Positions 33,969 to 42,827 of a DNA stretch of 64,000 nt are shown piece by piece (within the stretch, counting starts at the first letter, position 1; every line of letters starts with the position of its first letter). A model generated the notes under the pieces. The model was not told the origin of the DNA, searched no databases, and worked only from the letters and a program-made list of their open reading frames with translations. The translations under genes were made by a program, and so were the position numbers. The DNA is taken from positions 36,921 through 100,920 of the forward strand of contig CAJWDP010000004.1 in NCBI GenBank assembly GCA_913030835.1, read 5' to 3'. Source of the stretch: an uncultured Flavobacteriales bacterium (GTDB lineage: Bacteria; Bacteroidota; Bacteroidia; Flavobacteriales_D; Parvicellaceae).

Positions 33969-36503
33969 TCAGAGTTCTCCAAGATTCATGCCAATTGTAA
34001 AGTGAAACTGCCCTTTCCTGATTTGATCCAGTGTTTGCTGACCATACCCTTGAGCACCCTTGTCGTATTGATCGAATCCCCAACCATAATCCAGCCCCAT
34101 AAGGCCAAACATAGGTAGAAATATTCTAACCCCAAGTCCAGCCGAACGCTTCACTTGAAATGGGTTGTATTTTTTCCAGTCGTTCCAGGTATTTCCCGCT
34201 TCTGCAAAAGCCAAACAGAAGATTGTAGCATTGGGGTTAAGTGATACCGGATAGCGGAGCTCCATGGTATATTTGCTTATCAAAAGCCCACCTTGAGATG
34301 GTGAAACGTTGTTGTCTCCATAGCCCCTTAAGGCGATGATTTCACGACCGTCCAAATTGAATCCGCTAAGGCCACTTCCTCCCAGGTAAAATCGTTCAAA
34401 AGGTGAAGGTCCAAGGTTGCGATTCCATTCCTGTAGAAACCCGAAGCCCATTCGCGCATTAAGTACCAGCTTTCGATCTTTCGATAGTGACGTAAAAAAA
34501 GATGAGCTGAATTTGATTTTGTTGTATTCCAGCCACTTGAATTTTTCCTGGTCAGGAACATCGTCGTAATTATCAATCCCGTCAAACAATGAGAAAGGCA
34601 GAGGTGTGAACTTATACGACAAAGAGATACTCGATCCGGATCTTGGGTATATGGGTTGATCGATTGAATTTCTGGACAATGTAAACCGCAAACTAAGGTT
34701 GTTGGAAAAACCATCCGTGAACGTGAAAACACTTCCAAAGTTCTGAAGCACATAATACTGATAAGAAGCTTCCGTTGAAAAATTAAAATATTCGTCGGGT
34801 CTCTTCATCCTGGCCCCTAAGCCTGTTGAGATACCATACATTTTGATAAAAGCTCTGTCCGGATCATCTCGTGATAGCGCATTCAGGGACTGAACAGAGT
34901 GCCACCCTGTAAAGCTAAACGTATTGGGTCGTTTACCACCGAGCCAAGGTTCGGTAAACGAAAAGTTATAGGACTGAAAGAAAACACCGTTTGATTGAGC
35001 TCGGACACTAAGTCTCTGGCCGTCTCCGGAAGGTAATGGTTTCCAGCTTCCCTTGTTAAATAATTTACGCAATGAAAAGTTATTAAAGGATACCCCGAGA
35101 GTTCCGACGATCCTTCCTGCTCCCCAACCACCGGAAAGCTCTATCTGATCTGATGGACGTTCTTCCACCGTATAGGTTATGTCAACAGTACCGTCTTCTT
35201 GATTCGGGGTTGGTTCAATTCCGAGTGTTTCGGGATTGAAATATCCCAGCTGAGAGAGCAGCTGTTGTGTTCTCACGGCATCATTTCTGTTAAAAAGATC
35301 GCCAGGTCGAGTTTTGATTTCTCTCCGGACCACGTGTTCGGATGTGCGATCATTTCCCTTAATTGTAACTCGATTCACTCTCGCTTGCTTTCCTTCGAAA
35401 ATTCTCATCTCAAGGTCGATACTATCTTCATAAACAAGCACCTCAACAGGGTTTACGCTAAAAAACAGATAGCCATCGTCCATATACAACGAGGATACAT
35501 CGGTTCCGGCTGGATTCATAAACAATCTGGTATCTAATATACCTTGGCTGTATTTATCTCCTTTTTGAATACCAAGGATTGTATCCAATTGCCCACTTCT
35601 GTACTTGCTATTGCCAATCCAGCTGATGTTCCTAATGTAATATTGAGAACCTTCCTCGATCTTAACTACAATTGAGATGGTGTTGTCTTCGTTATGTAAA
35701 ATGGTGTCGGAAAGAATCTGAGCGTCTCTGTATGCCTCAGAATGGTAGTAGTTAATCAGACTTTCTTTGTCGTTTTTATATTCACTTGGGATGAACTTGG
35801 AAGCGGCATAGAATCGGTACCATTGTTTTTGTTTTGTTTTCTTCATCTTTCGAAGAATCTTCGCTGAACTGATTTCTTTTGCGCCTTCTATTGTTATGTC
35901 TCTGATTTTAACTCGTTTTCCTTTCAACACATTGATTTCAAGTCGTACGCGTTCATTTAAGATCTCATCTACCTTTTTAATTACATTCACTTTGCAATTG
36001 TAAAATCCTTTGTTGATGTAGTAGCTTTTTGTAATTCTCTTAATTCGATTGATCGTATTCTCGTCAATACGCATCTCGGCCCTTAATTCCAGAGACTCAC
36101 GAATGTTGTCTACTTCAGACTTGCTTGGTGATCCGGTAAATTTGTACCGGCTCATTCTTTCTTTTTCTTTCAAGTGGACTCTGAGCCAAATGTCGGAACC
36201 AATAATTTTGACGGCGTTAATTTGAATGTCTGCGTAGTCTTTTAGCTTCCACAATCTTTCGAGCGCAATACTGATGTCGTCGCCCGGGATTTTAATTTTC
36301 CTTCCTTCTCTTAGATCCGTCAGATTCTTAAGCAATTCTGGGTCATGTTCACCATGACCAGGGAATTCTATCGAAGCAATAGTATACGTTTTCGGCGATT
36401 TGTAGCTGAAGGTTGATCCACCAAGGGTGACCTGAGCAAACGATTGATATTGTAAGCTACAAATCAGGAAAAACAGTATGCTATATAGTTTATTTCTGCT
36501 CAC
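33969..36503 (-). CDS. bamA: Outer-membrane protein assembly factor BamA
   Basis: 844 residues from the GTG at 36501-36503. An ATG 13 codons upstream (36542) is also open, but only the GTG gives a proper signal peptide (RNKLYSILFFLICSLQYQSFAQ). POTRA domains occupy about 35-430: NLTDLREGRKIKIPGDDI, YRFTGSPSKSEVDNIRESL, IRDITIEGAKEISSAKILRKM and VNRVTIKGNDRTSEHVVRREI each mark one. The Omp85 barrel follows, with GRIVGTLGVSFNNFSLRKLF and VSLNPNATIFCLAFAEAGN, ending in GMNLGEL. The start overlaps the uppS stop by 14 bases. It inserts outer-membrane proteins, including the type IX translocon. Confidence 0.95.
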   Translation of the reverse strand: MSRNKLYSILFFLICSLQYQSFAQVTLGGSTFSYKSPKTYTIASIEFPGHGEHDPELLKNLTDLREGRKIKIPGDDISIALERLWKLKDYADIQINAVKIIGSDIWLRVHLKEKERMSRYKFTGSPSKSEVDNIRESLELRAEMRIDENTINRIKRITKSYYINKGFYNCKVNVIKKVDEILNERVRLEINVLKGKRVKIRDITIEGAKEISSAKILRKMKKTKQKQWYRFYAASKFIPSEYKNDKESLINYYHSEAYRDAQILSDTILHNEDNTISIVVKIEEGSQYYIRNISWIGNSKYRSGQLDTILGIQKGDKYSQGILDTRLFMNPAGTDVSSLYMDDGYLFFSVNPVEVLVYEDSIDLEMRIFEGKQARVNRVTIKGNDRTSEHVVRREIKTRPGDLFNRNDAVRTQQLLSQLGYFNPETLGIEPTPNQEDGTVDITYTVEERPSDQIELSGGWGAGRIVGTLGVSFNNFSLRKLFNKGSWKPLPSGDGQRLSVRAQSNGVFFQSYNFSFTEPWLGGKRPNTFSFTGWHSVQSLNALSRDDPDRAFIKMYGISTGLGARMKRPDEYFNFSTEASYQYYVLQNFGSVFTFTDGFSNNLSLRFTLSRNSIDQPIYPRSGSSISLSYKFTPLPFSLFDGIDNYDDVPDQEKFKWLEYNKIKFSSSFFTSLSKDRKLVLNARMGFGFLQEWNRNLGPSPFERFYLGGSGLSGFNLDGREIIALRGYGDNNVSPSQGGLLISKYTMELRYPVSLNPNATIFCLAFAEAGNTWNDWKKYNPFQVKRSAGLGVRIFLPMFGLMGLDYGWGFDQYDKGAQGYGQQTLDQIRKGQFHFTIGMNLGEL

Positions 36504-37227
36504 TTGTTTTTCCGAATCTTCTTTCCCGGTTTTGGAACTCAATTATTGCTTTGTAAAAATCTTCTTTTCGAAAATCAGGCCACAATACATCTGTAAAGTA
36601 CAACTCACTGTAGGCAATTTGCCAAAGCATAAAGTTGCTAACCCTTTTTTCTCCACTTGTTCTTATCATCAGTTCAGGGTCAGGTAAATCTCCGGTTGTG
36701 AGATAAGAACTAACAATGGACTCATTTATTTCATCAGACCTTAAGTTTTTCAGCTCAACATCTTTCGCAATTTCTTTAAAGGCCTTTGTAATTTCCCATC
36801 TTGAGCTGTAGCTGAGTGCAAGATTCAAGTTTACGCCATCATTTTCCGCGGTTTCTTCTATTCCTTTCTGAAGCTCATTTTGACATTGATCCGGAAGACT
36901 CGAAATGTTACCTATGGCTGTAAGTTTTACTTTATTCTCCTGCAATGAGTCTATTTCATTCATTATTGTGGACACCAAAAGATCCATCAAGGCATTCACC
37001 TCTTCTACCGGGCGATTCCAGTTTTCTGTAGAAAATGCGTAGAGTGTAAGGTGTTTTATTCCTATTTCGCCGGCCGCGGTGAGAGCCTCTCGAACTGCTT
37101 CTACACCACTTGTGTGTCCAAAAGTTCTTAGCTCTCCTTGCTGTTTTGCCCATCTACCATTCCCATCCATAATGATCGCAACATGGTTTGGTACATTAGC
37201 TAAGTCTATTTGGTCTTTTCCAATCAA
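36490..37227 (-). CDS. uppS: Undecaprenyl diphosphate synthase (cis-prenyltransferase)
   Basis: 245 residues. The cis-prenyltransferase P-loop HVAIIMDGNGRWAKQQG carries the catalytic D21, and LTLYAFSTENWNRP, SYSSRWEI and the C-terminal ELMIRTSGEKRVSNFMLWQ with WPDF are all present. It makes the C55 lipid carrier for peptidoglycan and surface polysaccharides. The only reasonable start is a TTG at 37225-37227: no in-frame ATG occurs before the active-site Met20, and a TAG lies nine codons upstream. It overlaps bamA. Confidence 0.95.
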   Translation of the reverse strand: MIGKDQIDLANVPNHVAIIMDGNGRWAKQQGELRTFGHTSGVEAVREALTAAGEIGIKHLTLYAFSTENWNRPVEEVNALMDLLVSTIMNEIDSLQENKVKLTAIGNISSLPDQCQNELQKGIEETAENDGVNLNLALSYSSRWEITKAFKEIAKDVELKNLRSDEINESIVSSYLTTGDLPDPELMIRTSGEKRVSNFMLWQIAYSELYFTDVLWPDFRKEDFYKAIIEFQNRERRFGKTSEQK

Positions 37228-37359
37228 AGAAAATAATTGATGAATACTGCACTAAGATTTCCTTAGGCGTGCGAATTTCCTAAGAAAAAACGAGGTATTG
37301 AAATGGAATTACGTTTTTTTAACAAAAATCGAGTTAATTATTTCTATATCAAGGGTTTG

Positions 37360-38190
37360 TTACCATTTTTTGCAAGTTCCGGGTTTATTCAATCGATAAG
37401 ATAGAATAGCCCCTGCGAATACATACCAATCCTTAGTGCCGGGGTTCCCTCTCTGCTGTCCGTCTAGTACAATAGCATCAGCATTTTTATTTGCCATTTG
37501 TGCTGCTATTGGTCCGTTTTCAAGAGCAAGCGTAACGGGATCAACGTAAGTGCCGCTGACATCATCAAGATAATCAGTAAATGTTTTGCGCAGTCCGTAT
37601 TCAAATGAACAAGCGATTCGAGGTCCAAGGTTAAATTTAATACCCAATCCAACAGGTATGGAGATTTGATTCAGGTTGTAACGCTTATCGCTATTCTGGC
37701 TCGATTCCTGACCTTCAGTTCCTAACGGCTGGAGTTCGACCATGATATTGTCAAGGGTTCCTTCCGGTCTCATTCTAAAGTAATTGACTCCTGCAAAAAT
37801 GTATGCGGTACCACTTTTCCTGTTTTTATTGCCAAAGTTGGTTCGAGTACCCATTTCATATTCAATAAAATTCAGCTCCATAATTGGCCCAGCTTCAATA
37901 ATGTAGGAGCGAAAGTCCAGATTTCGGTCGATATTAGATTGAATTTTGGAATCGGCATCGCGGGCCTCTACCGTACCATATGTAAAATGAATTCGCAACA
38001 CCCACCGATTGTCCTTCATATTGTATCGATAAAGAAGACCCGGTGCAAAATTGGTATTGTAGAATTGCTTTGCCGGGTTAAGGTCACCCAGATAGTACGA
38101 TCCGCCAGCAAAAATTCCAATTTCTTCAGATTGACAAAATCCGAATATTGGCGTTAGGCATATAAATACAAGTATGACAGCTCTACGCAT
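37360..38190 (-). CDS. porG: T9SS outer-membrane protein PorG (DUF6089 family)
   Basis: 276 residues from the ATG at 38188-38190 (an 18-codon upstream extension is not signal-like). Signal peptide RRAVILVFICLTPIFGFCQ, then EIGIFAGGSYYLGDLNPAKQF, a strong DUF6089 opening. The remainder alternates strands of a small outer-membrane barrel (LLYRYNMKDNRWVLRIHFTYG, YIIEAGPIMELNFIEYEMG, ISIPVGLGIKFNLGPRIACSFEYGLRKTFTDY). In P. gingivalis PorG (PG0189, as I recall) contacts the PorK/PorN rings of T9SS and lies directly upstream of uppS and bamA, the same arrangement as here. The assignment therefore rests on both sequence pattern and synteny. Confidence 0.78.
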   Translation of the reverse strand: MRRAVILVFICLTPIFGFCQSEEIGIFAGGSYYLGDLNPAKQFYNTNFAPGLLYRYNMKDNRWVLRIHFTYGTVEARDADSKIQSNIDRNLDFRSYIIEAGPIMELNFIEYEMGTRTNFGNKNRKSGTAYIFAGVNYFRMRPEGTLDNIMVELQPLGTEGQESSQNSDKRYNLNQISIPVGLGIKFNLGPRIACSFEYGLRKTFTDYLDDVSGTYVDPVTLALENGPIAAQMANKNADAIVLDGQQRGNPGTKDWYVFAGAILSYRLNKPGTCKKW

Positions 38191-38274
38191 AGCAAAAAAC
38201 GAAGTTAGACTATTTGTTTGATTCTTTCTTCTCAGAACTAACACAAAATGGCATGTTTTATTGTTGACAAGGGC

Positions 38275-39165
38275 TCAAAACTTAGCGCTATTGCGATTGT
38301 CTCTACCCCACAATAGTTTGTTTCGAATGGTATCGAAAAAAGTTTGCCACTCAAATTGGATGATGTTGAAATAATGATCTGCTTTTTTCAATGAAATAAT
38401 GGTTTCGTTGGTTATGGTTTCACTTCTGGAGTCAATTGTAGCAAAATATTCATTTTCTCTACCTACTATTTTCAGTTCAATTGTACTATTATCATCCACG
38501 ATGAATGGCCTTACATTCAAATTGTGCGGAGCAATTGGTGTTATTACGAAATTGTTTGATGCGGGCGCCAATATTGGACCTCCGCAGCTCAATGAATAAG
38601 CGGTTGATCCTGTTGGTGTAGCTATAATCAACCCATCTGCCCAATACGAATTCAAGTACTGTCCGTTCACGGTAGCATCAATTGTAACCATGGAGGAAGA
38701 GTCTTTTTTGTGGATGGTTACCTCGTTGAGGGCGTAGTTTTCATTTTTGAACAGACCTTGGTTCGATTGGAACTCAATGAGGGACCTTTTGTCAATCTCG
38801 TATTCTTTTGATCGAAGGCAAGCAAGTGCGCGAGCAACATCTTCCTTCGCGTTATTAGCCAGAAACCCCAATCGACCTGTATTCATCCCTAAAACTGGAA
38901 TTTGTGAATCGTGAAATTCGGTTACTACATCCAAGATGGTGCCGTCACCACCTATTGTGACCAATGCTTGGATTTCATCGGTTATTTCTTCTCTTTTTCG
39001 AAAAGACCTGGCTTCTATTTTCTTTTTCAATTTCCCTTCCAGAAAACGATGGAATGCTTCATAAATCCAAATCTGTTCTGTCACCTTTTCTAGCTCATCC
39101 AGGACTAGGTTGACCATTGAAATAGAACTGTCTTCAAATTTTCTCCCGTAAATAGCTAAAACCAT
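38275..39165 (-). CDS. nadK: NAD kinase
   Basis: 296 residues. The ATP-NAD kinase signature is complete: GGDGTILD (72-79), LGMNTGRLGFLAN (92-104), the Asn-Glu motif in YALNEVTIHKKDSSSM, and WADGLIIATPTGSTAYSLSCGGPI. It phosphorylates NAD to NADP. Start ATG at 39163-39165, 4 bases after the stop of the upstream Omp85-type gene, so transcription is shared. Confidence 0.96.
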   Translation of the reverse strand: MVLAIYGRKFEDSSISMVNLVLDELEKVTEQIWIYEAFHRFLEGKLKKKIEARSFRKREEITDEIQALVTIGGDGTILDVVTEFHDSQIPVLGMNTGRLGFLANNAKEDVARALACLRSKEYEIDKRSLIEFQSNQGLFKNENYALNEVTIHKKDSSSMVTIDATVNGQYLNSYWADGLIIATPTGSTAYSLSCGGPILAPASNNFVITPIAPHNLNVRPFIVDDNSTIELKIVGRENEYFATIDSRSETITNETIISLKKADHYFNIIQFEWQTFFDTIRNKLLWGRDNRNSAKF

Positions 39166-39169
39166 GTCT

Positions 39170-40558
39170 TTAGATTGGTTGTGTGAAATGTAAGAAAAAA
39201 CCGCTTTCCTTTTGTTTGTTGAATGAGAATTCCAATCGAATGACCGTATCGTAATACGTCAGAAAATCCAGTCCTGCGCCGCAACTATAAAGCCATTGGT
39301 TGCAGTATGAATTAACCGATCCGGAGAAGTTGTTGATTACATATCCAACATCTGCAAATAGATTTGCATACAATGCGAAGTACAACTTGTTGAATCGTTG
39401 ATTCTTAATTTTCGACATGACATGTGTTTTTTTTGGAATCAATTCGGCTTTTATATTTGATTTGCCGATACCATAATGATTTCCGTCAAGAACATAATAC
39501 TCGTAACCTCTAATCTGATGCTCGTAACCTAATCCACGTTGAAGGAAATACGGGATATTAGCCTGAACGGTAGTTTTTCCTGCAATGCCAATGGCCCCGT
39601 AAAACCTTTTATGTATACGCATGAATTTTCTGGCAGCGCTTTCTATCGTTGTAAGGAAGATAGACTTATTGATTCCAATTCCATTCTGACTTAGCAAAAG
39701 ATCAAGATAATGACCGGTTAAAGGATAGTGTTTGTAGTCCCGCTTGTCTTTTTTGAATTGGTACGTGAATGTTAAAAAAGAGGTGTGTGTGGCAGAGTCT
39801 CCAATAAAATTGGGATTCATTTCTGCAACTTCCGGTCGAATTTTTAAAAGATTGTATGTCGTCGTAAATTTTTGTGTGGTCACAAAATTGTGTCTTTGGA
39901 GAAATGAAAGTTGCAGCTGTAGTTGTTCCTTGGTGCGTCCATCGTTTCCGGTGAAGAAAACTCTTTTGTTGTTTAACGTACCAACGGTTACTTCATGCTG
40001 TTGGTCATAACCTGCGTAGATAGATACGCCGGATTTTCCTTTTGGAGATGCGTATGGAGCGTTATACAGCAGTCCAAATCTTTTTGAATATCCGAGCTGA
40101 AGCAGGACTCCCAGCTCTTCTCCTCTGCCTCGAAAATTTTGGTGCATTACAACCATTCCATAATTCAATCTTGTGAAATCCTTGCGTTCCCACCAGGTGT
40201 TGAAATTTGGGTCGGCGTTTTCAAATATAGGCAGTGGCCATATGAACCACCTTTCTGTCACCGTTATGATCAGTTCTGTTATTGAATCATTCAACGGAAT
40301 GTTGCTGACGGTTACAGAATTGAAAAGGTCGGTGTTTTGAATGTTGTTTTGTGCTGATATAATCCGTGCTTGCATTTCACTTTTGAGGATTCGCTCTCCT
40401 ATCGACAGATTAGATGCGATCAATACAATCCTGTCTTGAGTTTTAAAATTACCAGCGACACTTATATTTCTGATGGTGAAATGCGAACTGCTCATCCCTT
40501 TAGCCGTTAGTGCAGCTAAAAAAAGAAAGATAAAAACGTAAGGTATTTTTCTTGACAA
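39170..40558 (-). CDS. Omp85/BamA-like outer-membrane protein with one POTRA domain
   Basis: 462 residues. Signal peptide about 1-20 (IPYVFIFLFLAALTAKG). A single POTRA domain (about 27-105) contains IRNISVAGNFKTQDRIVLIASNL and the interval NTDLFNSVTVSN. The rest is a 16-strand-type barrel with NYGMVVMHQNFRGRGEELGVLLQLGYSKRFGL and the C-terminal RLEFSFNKQKESGFFLHFTQPI, which ends in an aromatic-strand signature. It is a second Omp85 member in the same operon as BamA, much shorter in POTRA content, like TamA/FhaC-type or patatin-associated barrels. Its client is unknown. Confidence 0.8.
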   Translation of the reverse strand: MSRKIPYVFIFLFLAALTAKGMSSSHFTIRNISVAGNFKTQDRIVLIASNLSIGERILKSEMQARIISAQNNIQNTDLFNSVTVSNIPLNDSITELIITVTERWFIWPLPIFENADPNFNTWWERKDFTRLNYGMVVMHQNFRGRGEELGVLLQLGYSKRFGLLYNAPYASPKGKSGVSIYAGYDQQHEVTVGTLNNKRVFFTGNDGRTKEQLQLQLSFLQRHNFVTTQKFTTTYNLLKIRPEVAEMNPNFIGDSATHTSFLTFTYQFKKDKRDYKHYPLTGHYLDLLLSQNGIGINKSIFLTTIESAARKFMRIHKRFYGAIGIAGKTTVQANIPYFLQRGLGYEHQIRGYEYYVLDGNHYGIGKSNIKAELIPKKTHVMSKIKNQRFNKLYFALYANLFADVGYVINNFSGSVNSYCNQWLYSCGAGLDFLTYYDTVIRLEFSFNKQKESGFFLHFTQPI

Positions 40559-40567
40559 TAAGATCTT

Positions 40568-41230
40568 CTAGATATTCAAATACTTCATTAACGCATCGTA
40601 TCGAAGTTTAACATCTTCTTTGAACCGATCTTCTGAATAAGAAGCACTGATTCTGTAATCATAACGGTTAAAGGTTTGCAATATACCTCCTAAATCCTTG
40701 GTGTTCACTTTGATTGTAACTTCCATGGAGGTTGAATCCGATGCGGAGGTGATGTAGGAGCTTAATATTTTTGAATCATTACCTTCTACGATCTGTGCAA
40801 TTTCGGTGAGACTATAATCATTTTGGGCCATTTCCAACACGATAATACCCCCTGGTTCATTTATGGAAGCTGTATTTACAACAAGCTCCATTAGATGCGG
40901 CACGGTTATACACCCTAAGTAGTTATTGTCATTGTCGAGAACCGGAACTAGCGTTAATTGCAGATCGGATATTGCTTTCATCACGTCGTAGATGTGCTGG
41001 TCCGATTTGACGTGAGGAACAGGTAAAATCAATTTGGATTTTTCTATACTGACTTCTGGATTTTCCAGGTCAAAAATATTGTCGTCAGATATTAGGCCCA
41101 TGTATTCATTTCCGTCGACCACAGGAATATGATTCACTCTGAACTCTTCCATCCAATGCAAGGCTTTCGTACATTTTTCCGAAAGCTTTAAAGGAGGGAC
41201 TTCATCTGTTATTAAATCCAGTGCAACCAT
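40568..41230 (-). CDS. CBS-domain-pair protein with C-terminal ACT-like domain
   Basis: 220 residues, cytoplasmic. Two CBS motifs fill about 1-135: CTKALHWMEEFRVNHIPVVDGNEYMGLISDDNIFD and DVMKAISDLQLTLVPVLDNDNNYLGCITVPHLM. Residues about 140-205 form an ACT-like module (GGIIVLEMAQNDYSLTEIAQIVE and TSMEVTIKVNTKDLGGILQTF). Such sensors bind adenylate nucleotides or other small ligands, but the partner is unknown. It is the first gene of the envelope cluster and lies 10 bases before the Omp85 gene. Confidence 0.85.
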   Translation of the reverse strand: MVALDLITDEVPPLKLSEKCTKALHWMEEFRVNHIPVVDGNEYMGLISDDNIFDLENPEVSIEKSKLILPVPHVKSDQHIYDVMKAISDLQLTLVPVLDNDNNYLGCITVPHLMELVVNTASINEPGGIIVLEMAQNDYSLTEIAQIVEGNDSKILSSYITSASDSTSMEVTIKVNTKDLGGILQTFNRYDYRISASYSEDRFKEDVKLRYDALMKYLNI

Positions 41231-41252
41231 TCTTAGAACAATGTATTAATTA

Positions 41253-41260
41253 TAACTTTG
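41253..41260 (+). promoter_or_regulatory. -7 box of the pdxJ promoter
   Basis: TAACTTTG fits TAnnTTTG exactly and is followed by a leader of about 75 bases to the pdxJ ATG. The -33 region is TTCTTAG, a weak match. It lies almost face to face with the minus-strand box at 41268-41275, so the two divergent promoters occupy the same DNA. Confidence 0.4.
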
Positions 41261-41267
41261 ATATTTA

Positions 41268-41275
41268 CAAAAATA
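41268..41275 (-). promoter_or_regulatory. -7 box of the CBS-led envelope operon
   Basis: On the minus strand TATTTTTG matches TAnnTTTG exactly, 38 bases upstream of the CBS gene start. No TTG is seen at the ideal -33 spacing. Confidence 0.4.
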
Positions 41276-41343
41276 GTACAACAATCGTGCTGAAGTTGAC
41301 GGACGGCATGATAATATCGTTAAAATGAAATTTGTTGGATCAG

Positions 41344-42060
41344 ATGACCAGGTTGAGTGTAAACATTAATAAAGTAGCAACAATCAGAAATGCTAGGGGA
41401 GGGAATATGCCTGACCTCGTGCAGGTTGCAAAAGATATAGAGGCATTTGGTGCTAATGGAATAACCGTTCACCCTAGACCAGATGAACGCCATATTCGTT
41501 ATGATGATGTGCGGGAGCTTAGGGCAGTGGTGAAAACCGAATTAAATGTAGAAGGAAACCCAAAAGAAGATCGATTTGTTGATTTGGTTTCTGAGGTGCT
41601 TCCGGATCAGGTTACACTCGTTCCGGATAGTCAAAACCAGCTGACAAGTAACCATGGCTGGGATACGGTGAAGAATCAGGGATACCTCACAGAAATAATT
41701 GCCAAGTTCAGAAATCTCGGTATTCGCACTTCAATTTTTGTTGACGCTGATCTGGATATGATCGAAGGAGCTGCTACTACCGGTACGGACCGAATTGAGC
41801 TGTATACAGAGGAGTATGCATCGGGGTTCGAAAAAAATCGTTTGGCTGCGATTGAACCGTATGTAGCTGCGAGTAAAAAAGCGATGGAGCTAAAGCTTGG
41901 GTTGAATGCCGGTCACGATCTGAACAGAACCAATTTGAGATTTTTTGCTGAAAATATAGTCGGTTTATCTGAGGTGTCTATTGGGCACGCTTTTGTTTCA
42001 GATGCACTTTATTATGGGTTTGAAAATACCGTCGGCCTTTACTTAAGAGAATTACGATGA
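41344..42060 (+). CDS. pdxJ: Pyridoxine 5'-phosphate synthase
   Basis: 238 residues from the ATG at 41344 (a TTG four codons upstream is open but unnecessary). It condenses 1-deoxyxylulose-5-phosphate with 3-amino-2-oxopropyl phosphate in the DXP-dependent vitamin B6 pathway. Seen: [65 protein letters not shown] and [16 protein letters not shown], all PdxJ signatures with the active-site glutamate and histidines. Overlaps the following hydrolase gene by 4 bases (ATGA). Confidence 0.96.
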   Translation: MTRLSVNINKVATIRNARGGNMPDLVQVAKDIEAFGANGITVHPRPDERHIRYDDVRELRAVVKTELNVEGNPKEDRFVDLVSEVLPDQVTLVPDSQNQLTSNHGWDTVKNQGYLTEIIAKFRNLGIRTSIFVDADLDMIEGAATTGTDRIELYTEEYASGFEKNRLAAIEPYVAASKKAMELKLGLNAGHDLNRTNLRFFAENIVGLSEVSIGHAFVSDALYYGFENTVGLYLRELR

Positions 42061-42827
42061 AGCTTCATTGCAGAGAATATGGTTCCGGACAACCGCTTAT
42101 CATTTTACACGGATTATTCGGTTCATCAGACAATTGGCAAAGCTTTGCTAAGAAGTTGAGTGTTCACTTTCATGTCTATTTGGTTGATCAGAGAAATCAT
42201 GGGCGTTCAGGTCATGCATTGGATCACAATTACGAATTGATGTCCGATGATCTGGATGAATTTATTCAGGAAAAGGAATTAGAAGATATTATTTTAATGG
42301 GGCATTCCATGGGAGGTAAAACAGCCATGACATACGCCCAGTTGGATGATACTCGGCTAAGCAAATTAATAGTGGTGGACATTGCTCCTAAAAGTTACCC
42401 GATGCACCATGAAGTAATTTTAGAAGGATTGAATGCCATCGATCTAAATGTTTGCAGGACAAGGAAATCTTGCGATGATCGTTTATCGGACTACATTTCA
42501 GAACCAATCCTACGGCAGTTTCTTTTGAAGAATTTGTATTGGGAAGAAAAGGACCGTCTGGAGTGGCGATTTAACTTAAATACACTGACGCGAGACATAG
42601 AAAATATGTTGGAAGGGCTTCCGAGTGATGAGGTCAGTATCCCCACGCTGTTTATTCGAGGAGATCAATCTAACTATATAATGGAGTCCGACTACAGCTC
42701 AATTTTGAATCAGTTCAATCAATCCGAAATTGTAACAGTGGAAGGAGCGGGACATTGGGTTCACGCGGAAGCGCCCGATGATTTTTATGAGCTAGTGGGA
42801 AAATTTATTGACCACCCACAAATTTGA
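42057..42827 (+). CDS. Alpha/beta hydrolase (YbfF-like esterase)
   Basis: 256 residues. [21 protein letters not shown] (13-33) provides the oxyanion-hole region, [20 protein letters not shown] follows, and the nucleophile elbow is [12 protein letters not shown] (Ser in GHSMG, about residue 84). The catalytic His is in [12 protein letters not shown] near the C-terminus. This is the YbfF type of small esterase; its natural substrate is not clear. Translation is coupled to pdxJ by a 4-base overlap. The last 23 bases overlap the 3' end of the converging nuclease-like gene. Confidence 0.9.
   Translation: MKLHCREYGSGQPLIILHGLFGSSDNWQSFAKKLSVHFHVYLVDQRNHGRSGHALDHNYELMSDDLDEFIQEKELEDIILMGHSMGGKTAMTYAQLDDTRLSKLIVVDIAPKSYPMHHEVILEGLNAIDLNVCRTRKSCDDRLSDYISEPILRQFLLKNLYWEEKDRLEWRFNLNTLTRDIENMLEGLPSDEVSIPTLFIRGDQSNYIMESDYSSILNQFNQSEIVTVEGAGHWVHAEAPDDFYELVGKFIDHPQI

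Noticed and set aside
37258..37283. CTTAGG/CCTAAG inverted repeat between uppS and porG
   Set aside because: Only 6-base arms, no T-run and no fit to a promoter, so too weak to call.
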